NCBI GenBank assembly: GCA_910588755.1
Contig: CAJUQZ010000019.1
Span: 24,552-35,825, forward strand
Source of the DNA: an uncultured Lachnospiraceae bacterium
GTDB taxonomy: Bacteria > Bacillota > Clostridia > Lachnospirales > Lachnospiraceae
Reading direction: 5' to 3'
Length of the DNA stretch: 11,274 nt
A model generated the notes under the pieces. That model was not told where the DNA came from and did not search any database. It saw only the letters and a program-made list of their open reading frames with translations. Shown one piece after another: positions 7,177 to 11,274 of this stretch. Numbering within the stretch: the first letter of the stretch is position 1; each line of letters opens with the position of its first letter. A program made the position numbers and the translations under genes.

Positions 7177-7660
7177 AAAGCTCCCACTCCTTCCTTTTTG
7201 TCAGTAATTGTTCCTTTCCGCGGTAAAAAGTCACTCTCGCCCAGTTTTCACTCCGTCCCATGACCTCGCCGATCTCCTTAAACGAGAGCTGTCCCATCAC
7301 GCGCAAGTAGATCACTTCCCGCATCTGCGGCGCAAGCTTTTGCATTTCCTTGAGCATATCCATGAGCTCCAGCTTTGCGATCGCATTTTGCTCCACATTA
7401 TCTACTGCCTTTTCCTCCGGCATCTGTGCCTGCTCTGTTGGCACTTCGCGCCCACTTTTTGCAAGGTGCTGGTAAAATAAGTGCTTTGCGATCTGGCACA
7501 GCCAGACAGAAATCTTGCAGCTACCATCAAAGCGCTCCAGCGACAAAAACGCCTGCAGAAAGGTTTCCTGCGTCAGCTCCTCCGCCAGCTGCGCGTCATG
7601 ACATACGGAGAGCAGGAAGTGATGTACGATTTTTCCGTATTCTCTATATAATTCTTCCAT
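7157..7660 (-). CDS. ECF-type RNA polymerase sigma factor
   Basis: The 167-residue protein has the two-domain form of extracytoplasmic function sigma factors. Region 2 (about residues 1-68) contains the family pattern AEELTQETFLQAFLSLERFD (26-45) and KISVWLCQIAKHLFYQHL (49-66), which melt and bind the -10. An acidic linker (about 72-95) leads to region 4 (about 99-152), with LAPQMREVIYLRVMGQLSF (109-127) and a helix-turn-helix KEIGEVMGRSENWARVTFYRGKEQL (128-152) for the -35. There is no region 1 or 3, as expected. AGGAGG (7665-7670) sits 4 nt before ATG 7660. Its last 20 nt overlap the anti-sigma gene. The two genes probably form an operon that responds to an envelope signal; the target promoters are not identifiable here apart from a weak candidate just upstream. 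It begins 123 bp after the MutS2-like gene. Confidence 0.92.
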   Translation of the reverse strand: MEELYREYGKIVHHFLLSVCHDAQLAEELTQETFLQAFLSLERFDGSCKISVWLCQIAKHLFYQHLAKSGREVPTEQAQMPEEKAVDNVEQNAIAKLELMDMLKEMQKLAPQMREVIYLRVMGQLSFKEIGEVMGRSENWARVTFYRGKEQLLTKRKEWELYEGDQL

Positions 7661-7673
7661 GCAACCTCCTTTC

Positions 7674-7712
7674 AGACGCCAGCCTTTGAATCAAAGAATT
7701 CTTTTTGCGTCT
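7674..7712 (-). promoter_or_regulatory. Structured 5' leader of the sigma factor mRNA
   Basis: The six-base arms AGACGC (7674-7679) and GCGTCT (7707-7712) pair to enclose two further overlapping palindromes: CTTTGAATCAAAG (7684-7696) and AAAGAATTCTTT (7693-7704). The lower stem ends 3 nt from the AGGAGG of the sigma gene. Such a stack can influence ribosome access or mRNA stability, and the two inner palindromes cannot both form fully because they share bases. The pairing is visible; any regulatory role is inferred. Confidence 0.4.
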
Positions 7713-7721
7713 TCATAGATA

Positions 7722-7748
7722 TATCCGTTTCGGAGGAACTTCGTTACA
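7722..7748 (-). promoter_or_regulatory. Candidate ECF-type promoter before the sigma gene
   Basis: On the minus strand TGTAAC (7743-7748) resembles -35 elements of ECF sigma factors such as SigX (AAC core). About 15 bp downstream lies CGGATA (7722-7727), a poor but possible -10. ECF factors commonly transcribe their own operon, which is the main reason to look here. No good sigma-A promoter is visible in this 123-bp gap, and no terminator clearly ends the MutS2-like transcript, so read-through is the alternative. Confidence 0.25.
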
Positions 7749-7783
7749 AAAAGAAGTACCAAAATTTTCCGACACCCCCACAC

Positions 7784-9700
7784 CTAAATGTCAGATGAAT
7801 GATCCGTATAGCGGATCACCTCTGTCGTGTATTTGCGCTCCATATCGTGTCTTAACTTGCGGTTTTTAACGGACTCGAAGATAATCGAGAAATCATAGTC
7901 CGCAGGGTAGAGCTGCTCTGCTGCCACATGAAGCTTTACGCGCTTGTGGTTGATCCAGATCTTTTTGTCGCGAAGCTGGACCTGCAAGACGCCTTTCTCA
8001 TTGGCTGGCGCACACACGATTCCGATTTTTTTATCAGGATATATGATTACGCTGTCCCCGCGTCTGTATTTTGCACCCAGATCTTTTCTGGGAGATGTGC
8101 TTTTTGCCCTAGAAATCTTATGGGCGCTCTGCCTGGCAAGTACGGTATCTTCCTTTTGAAAGTTGTAGTCCTCCACCGCAGCTTCGCCGTATGCTGCCCG
8201 TATCGCCGTTTTTAGCATCTCGTTTGGCATGCCAAGCCGGTTCGCGATATAAAAAGCACAGCTCTCCCCAGCCTCCCCAATAACCATCCGATACGTCGGC
8301 TGCAGTGTTTCCCTGTCAAAAGTCATTTTCGCATTGATGATATCCTGCGTTTTCTTAACGTACTCCTTCACCTCAGGATAATGCGTCGTGACGAGGAACA
8401 GACATTCACTTTTGCGAAGCTCCTCGAGTATCGCGATTGCAATTCCCATCCCCTCTGCAGGATCTGTGCCAGAGCCCATCTCATCCATAATCACAAGGCT
8501 ATCCTGGTTTACCTCGCCTAATACCTCAAGCACATTTTTAATATGTGCGGAGAACGTCGAGAGATTTTCCGCGATGTCCTGACCGTCCCCGATATCGCAC
8601 AGGTATCCGCTGTTCATGCAGATGTCCGCCGCCGTACAGGTGACATGCAGCCCACACTGTGCCATGATACAGCAGAGCATGACCGTCTTGATCGCTACAG
8701 TTTTTCCGCCTGTGTTTGGGCCTGTAATAATGATACCACGCGCCTGTCTTCCTATTTCAAATTGTAGCGGAACATTTGTTCTCTTATCCATCAACGGATG
8801 CCGCGCACCTGTCAGGACAATTCTGCGTTCTGTGTTGATTGTTGGTTCCACTGCGTCCAGATCGATGCTGAGCTTGCCTTTTGAAAAGATGAAGTCCAAT
8901 TTTTCCATCATGCGGATATTTTCGTTCATCACCGGAACCATCTCCGCAACCATCGCTGTCAGTGCATACAGGATACGGTACACTTCGTTTTCCTCACCAA
9001 TGCGCAGCAGCTGAAGCTCCTCGTAATATTTCCCAACGCCTGTCGGCTCGATGAAAAAGGTGTTTCCCGTGGCGGATTTGTCAATGACACTTCCTGAAAT
9101 TTTGAACTTGTATTCCTTTTTTACCGGAATGCAGATCCGTCCATTTCGCGCAGTGCAATACGTGTCCGCCATGCATTCCTTGTTTGTGCGCATGATCTGC
9201 TCCGCCTTCTGCTTCATCTGTTCCTCACAACGTAGAATGTCACTCCTGACCTGCTTTAGCTCTTTTGAGGCATAGTCATCAACTGCACCGTTTCGAATCT
9301 GCCTGCTGATCTCCTCCCTGAGTGTTTGCGCCGCGTACAGGTTCTCTTCATAATAGGCAAGGGAATTGTCGTACATTTTTCCCCTGGTCAAGTAATCCTT
9401 CAGGCGCTGGACGGCGACCAGAACCTTTTCCACACGCTCCAACTGATATGGCGTCAAACAATCCCCCTTCTCCGCAACCGTCAGGATTTCCTTTGCCTCC
9501 GCGACATTCTGCAGGGGCGGAGTTCCCAGCCGTTCGATCAGAAACCTACTGTCCGTCGTATCCCGAAGCTGCTTTCGCAGCGCACCTTCTGACATATAGC
9601 AGGCTGTTTGGTCTACCATTGTCTTTGCCTCGTCTGTGACTGTGAGATTTTTCCACAGTTCTTTGATTTTGTCAAATTCTATCTGTTTCTCGATATACAT
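7784..9700 (-). CDS. MutS2-like ATPase without an Smr nuclease domain
   Basis: The 638-residue protein follows the MutS2 plan: an N-terminal helical core and clamp (about 1-290, with a coiled segment near 120-175), then an ABC-type ATPase domain. Walker A is GPNTGGKT (327-334), the signature-like STFSAH is at 381-386, Walker B is SLVIMDEMGSGTDP (401-414) and the switch histidine is His440 in VTTHYPE. After a short linker, residues 541-598 (RRGDSVIIYP...KIWINHKRVKL) match the small KOW-like barrel that precedes Smr in MutS2. The chain then ends at SSDI; the Smr endonuclease domain (about 80 residues) and much of the long linker are absent, against a usual MutS2 length near 780. MutS2 proteins bind branched DNA or stalled, collided ribosomes; without Smr this one could bind and release but not cut. 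The ATPase looks intact. ATG 9700 has AAGGA 7 nt upstream. It is a paralogue-type gene rather than the mismatch-repair MutS. Confidence 0.88.
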   Translation of the reverse strand: MYIEKQIEFDKIKELWKNLTVTDEAKTMVDQTACYMSEGALRKQLRDTTDSRFLIERLGTPPLQNVAEAKEILTVAEKGDCLTPYQLERVEKVLVAVQRLKDYLTRGKMYDNSLAYYEENLYAAQTLREEISRQIRNGAVDDYASKELKQVRSDILRCEEQMKQKAEQIMRTNKECMADTYCTARNGRICIPVKKEYKFKISGSVIDKSATGNTFFIEPTGVGKYYEELQLLRIGEENEVYRILYALTAMVAEMVPVMNENIRMMEKLDFIFSKGKLSIDLDAVEPTINTERRIVLTGARHPLMDKRTNVPLQFEIGRQARGIIITGPNTGGKTVAIKTVMLCCIMAQCGLHVTCTAADICMNSGYLCDIGDGQDIAENLSTFSAHIKNVLEVLGEVNQDSLVIMDEMGSGTDPAEGMGIAIAILEELRKSECLFLVTTHYPEVKEYVKKTQDIINAKMTFDRETLQPTYRMVIGEAGESCAFYIANRLGMPNEMLKTAIRAAYGEAAVEDYNFQKEDTVLARQSAHKISRAKSTSPRKDLGAKYRRGDSVIIYPDKKIGIVCAPANEKGVLQVQLRDKKIWINHKRVKLHVAAEQLYPADYDFSIIFESVKNRKLRHDMERKYTTEVIRYTDHSSDI

Positions 9701-9762
9701 ATAAGAGTCCTTTCTAAATAAAATATTGAATCATAAATTGCCTTTTGCTATACTTCGTCTTT

Positions 9763-10431
9763 TTACGAACTTGCGCTGTTATAACGCTTTAGTCCCTGTT
9801 TCCATATAACATACGTTATTGTTGTAAATAACACAATCACCCCAATTCCGTATGCCGCCATGCGGGTGGTCAACTCTCCTGTCATGCTCTGTACTGGCAG
9901 CGTGGCCATGATTCCATATGGCAATATCAGGTAAAAAATCACTTTGTAAATGCCATAGAGTGCGATGCCGGGCAGCTTCATACACAGGTCAATGCTGGCC
10001 TCCTCAATCTGTTCCATGCGTGCCATAGATACGATATACAGAGAAAACGAGCGAATTATGACCTCCATTTCATAGTACAGAACTGCCATCAGCACAGTCC
10101 AGAACAAATATGCCGCAAGTTTTGCAGCTGTCAGCTCTGTCAACAGCTTAGAAGCTCCGAATCCAATGATGCAGACACTCATCAGGATCAACGGCACAGA
10201 GCCTGGACTGATATTCTCAAAGGTCAGCCGGAACAATGGACTGACTGGTTTAGTCAAATATAGATCCAGCTCTCCCGACCGGATTTTATGTGGTATCGCG
10301 TTGACACCAAAGAAATATATGGTCATATTAAGTGCATTCAGCAGTGAAAATGTTCCTATGTATAAGATCATCTCACCATGTCCCCAGTCCCCGATCGTAT
10401 CCACATTTGCATAAACCACCCCGAAGGCCAA
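9763..10431 (-). pseudogene. ABC-2 permease (PF06182 type), N-terminus lost in a deletion
   Basis: The frame encodes 222 residues of a membrane protein with helices near 21-43, 78-96, 104-122, 155-178 and 190-210. It carries the loop IRSGELDLYLTKPVSPLFRL (50-69), very typical of the second permease (COG3694/PF06182) of three-gene drug-exporter operons; intact members are about 260 residues. The first ~40 residues, including a membrane helix, are missing. The only start is a TTG at 10431 with no ribosome binding site. The open frame continues a few codons upstream into sequence that, in another frame, belongs to the ABC ATPase gene. The simplest reading is that a deletion joined the two genes near 10430-10445. 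The rest of the reading frame has no stops or frameshifts, so the event may be recent. Translation is doubtful. It ends 62 bp before the MutS2-like gene. Confidence 0.75.
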
Positions 10432-10874
10432 AAGCTGTAAAGCTTCACGAGGTACGCCTTGTTCGCCTGAAAATGCGCCTCCGGAAGCTCATAGATTTCC
10501 TTAAACAGACGAAGCGTATCGTTAACTGTCAGCTCAAAAAACAGCTGGCTTTTCTGTCCCATTACAACAGCGTACTGTTTCTTAAACGCATTTTTCAGGT
10601 CATTTGGATAATATCCCATCACATTAATTGTGCCCTCCGTCGGGGCAATGATTCCCGTCAGCATTTTGATCAGCGTCGTCTTTCCGGCACCGTTTGGCCC
10701 GATCAGACCGACAAACTCACCAGGTTGTATGGACAGACTGATGTGATTTACCGCAGCTTTTTCTTCGTAAGTGCGTCTGAACAGGCTTGCGATACTTCCA
10801 CGGAGCCCCTCCTGTTTTTTGTATCTGCGATAATTTTTTACGAGATTTTCAGTTTTGATAATTGTGTTGTTCAT
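10368..10874 (-). pseudogene. ABC exporter ATPase, truncated after the Q-loop
   Basis: The first ~145 residues are a good ABC ATPase of the COG4586 group, which partners ABC-2/PF06182 permeases in possible drug or viologen efflux. Features are an N-terminal extension KNYRRYKKQEGLRGSIASLF (13-32) typical of the group, the A-loop region, Walker A GPNGAGKTT (59-67) and the Q-loop near MGQKSQLFFEL (105-115). After AYLVKL (140-145) the sequence leaves the family and reads 23 unrelated residues that are permease codons in the wrong frame, ending at TGA 10368. The signature motif, Walker B and switch histidine (normally in residues ~150-220 of ~325) are gone, so no active ATPase can be made. ATG 10874 has a reasonable ribosome binding site (AGAGGA, 8 nt). 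Seen: the frame break and loss of motifs. Inferred: a single deletion that removed the 3' half of this gene, probably a COG4587-type first permease gene, and the start of the second permease gene. Confidence 0.8.
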
Positions 10875-10961
10875 GTTCTGTTTCCTCTCTACTTCTTTTT
10901 TGGTTGTGGTTTTGTTTCTTTACTGCCTTACAATTCTATTTTTATCAGGATTCATGCACAC

Positions 10962-11002
10962 AAAAAGACCATGAAACGCCCTTAAAGCGATATCATGGTC
11001 TT
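10962..11002 (-). terminator. Rho-independent terminator, left-facing (proximal)
   Basis: AAGACCATGA (10965-10974) and TCATGGTCTT (10993-11002) form a perfect 10-bp stem; inside the 18-nt loop CGC and GCG can add three more pairs. On the minus strand the stem is followed by five T residues (10962-10966, overlapping the stem base), the hallmark of a terminator. It stands about 90 nt upstream of the ABC ATPase start codon, so it either ends transcription from the right or acts as an attenuator in that gene's leader. Confidence 0.75.
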
Positions 11003-11125
11003 ATATCCATATTCGCACACAACACTTCAAACGCAAGATTCTGCATCAGGTCACGCACTATTAATAATATCACAGCGCGATACAAAAACATATGTTCTGA
11101 ATTGCCCATAGGATTATCTGTGCAC

Positions 11126-11152
11126 AAAAAAACATGACCATACAGCCATGTT
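11126..11152 (-). terminator. Rho-independent terminator, left-facing (distal)
   Basis: AACATGAC (11131-11138) and GCCATGTT (11145-11152) pair as an 8-bp stem with one G-U pair and a 6-nt loop. On the minus strand seven T residues (11126-11132) follow, overlapping the stem base. It has the right polarity to end a gene lying to the right of the window or a short leader transcript from the candidate promoter at 11181-11210. Confidence 0.75.
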
Positions 11153-11180
11153 CTTATGATTCAAAAATATATACCATAAT

Positions 11181-11210
11181 ACTGTAGCGATTGTAAGGCG
11201 AAAACGTCAA
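11181..11210 (-). promoter_or_regulatory. Candidate sigma-A promoter before the distal terminator
   Basis: TTGACG (11205-11210) and TACAGT (11181-11186) are separated by 18 bp on the minus strand. A second TTGACA sits at 11221-11226 but has no -10 at proper spacing. If active, transcription would start near 11174 and meet the distal terminator within about 25 nt, which would make a very short attenuated leader. The match is moderate, and the odd geometry lowers confidence. Confidence 0.35.
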
Positions 11211-11274
11211 CAGCCTGTGCTGTCAACAAATGGGCAGACTTCTAGCGCAAAAAGAATTCGACCTGAAATCAACC

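Larger units (their letters stand above)
10875..11274. other. Non-coding region upstream of the broken ABC genes
   Basis: No convincing gene lies in these 400 bases. They hold two terminators facing left and one candidate promoter, all listed separately. Between the second terminator and ATG 10874 there is an A-rich leader of about 85 nt; a -10-like TAGAAT is present in it, but the -35 (TTGTGT at 19 bp) is weak, so the promoter of the ABC genes is uncertain. A 38-codon minus-strand frame (10993-11109) lacks a ribosome binding site and is not called. Confidence 0.55.

Noticed and set aside
7697..7710. The 14-mer CGCAAAAAGAATTC occurs on the minus strand here and again on the plus strand near 11244-11257
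   Set aside because: A single match of this length and A-rich composition is likely by chance in a window of this size. There is no flanking similarity, and no insertion sequence lies between the copies.
10332..10985. A 217-codon plus-strand frame
   Set aside because: It is antisense to the ABC ATPase and permease remnants, runs through a terminator hairpin, and has no family-like sequence or ribosome binding site.
10993..11109. A 38-codon minus-strand frame (MGNSEHMFLYRA...) between the two terminators
   Set aside because: There is no ribosome binding site before either ATG, the stop lies inside the terminator stem, and I recognise no family. It could be the remnant of a lost gene but cannot be supported as a CDS.
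1..11274. Mobile element, prophage, CRISPR or defence system
   Set aside because: No transposase, integrase, target-site duplications, spaced repeats or defence nucleases were seen. The MutS2-like and ABC genes are explained by housekeeping or exporter families.

Overview
The window looks like ordinary chromosome from a low-to-moderate-GC Gram-positive anaerobe, most likely a clostridium of the Lachnospiraceae type. Reasons are the strong AGGAGG ribosome binding sites, a MutS2-type ATPase, an ECF sigma/zinc-finger anti-sigma pair, a BlaI/M56-peptidase pair with a very large sensor, and a DUF4854-type lipoprotein. This taxonomic call is inference from gene families and style, not a database match. 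Every gene I can support lies on the minus strand, so transcription runs from right to left. I see no rRNA, tRNA, CRISPR array, transposase or phage gene.

Reading in the direction of transcription: 11274-10875 is a non-coding stretch with two Rho-independent terminators facing left. Next comes a broken ABC exporter (10874-9763). The 5' half of an ATPase gene is joined out of frame to the last five sixths or so of a PF06182-type permease gene, so the ATPase C-terminal half, probably a first permease gene, and the start of the second permease are missing. Then a complete 638-residue MutS2-like ATPase without an Smr nuclease domain (9700-7784). Then an ECF sigma factor (7660-7157) whose 3' end overlaps the start of a six-helix zinc-finger anti-sigma protein (7176-6358).

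The central block is a two-gene regulatory operon: a BlaI-family repressor (6168-5809) and an 1085-residue BlaR1-like membrane metalloprotease (5770-2513). Its promoter (TTGACA, 17 bp, TAAACT) is overlain by a striking pair of operator-like arms that are inverted relative to each other. The protease keeps the HExxH zinc site but has no recognisable penicillin-binding sensor. In its place is about 750 residues of coiled coil and beta-rich domains, so the signal it detects is probably not a beta-lactam in the classical way.

To the left are a DUF4854-like lipoprotein with its own good promoter (2336-1809), a small PH/GRAM-like protein (1699-1322), a YdcF/DUF218 membrane protein starting at TTG (1283-507) and the 5' part of a DUF308/HdeD-type membrane protein that runs off the left edge (425-1), again with its own promoter. 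Several of these families act at or sense the cell envelope. A shared envelope-stress theme is plausible, but it is inference.

The best leads for a second look are the deletion-fusion of the ABC exporter, the BlaR1-like protein with an unfamiliar sensor and its twin operator, and the Smr-less MutS2-like protein. I do not see convincing evidence of a wholly new defence or mobile system here.
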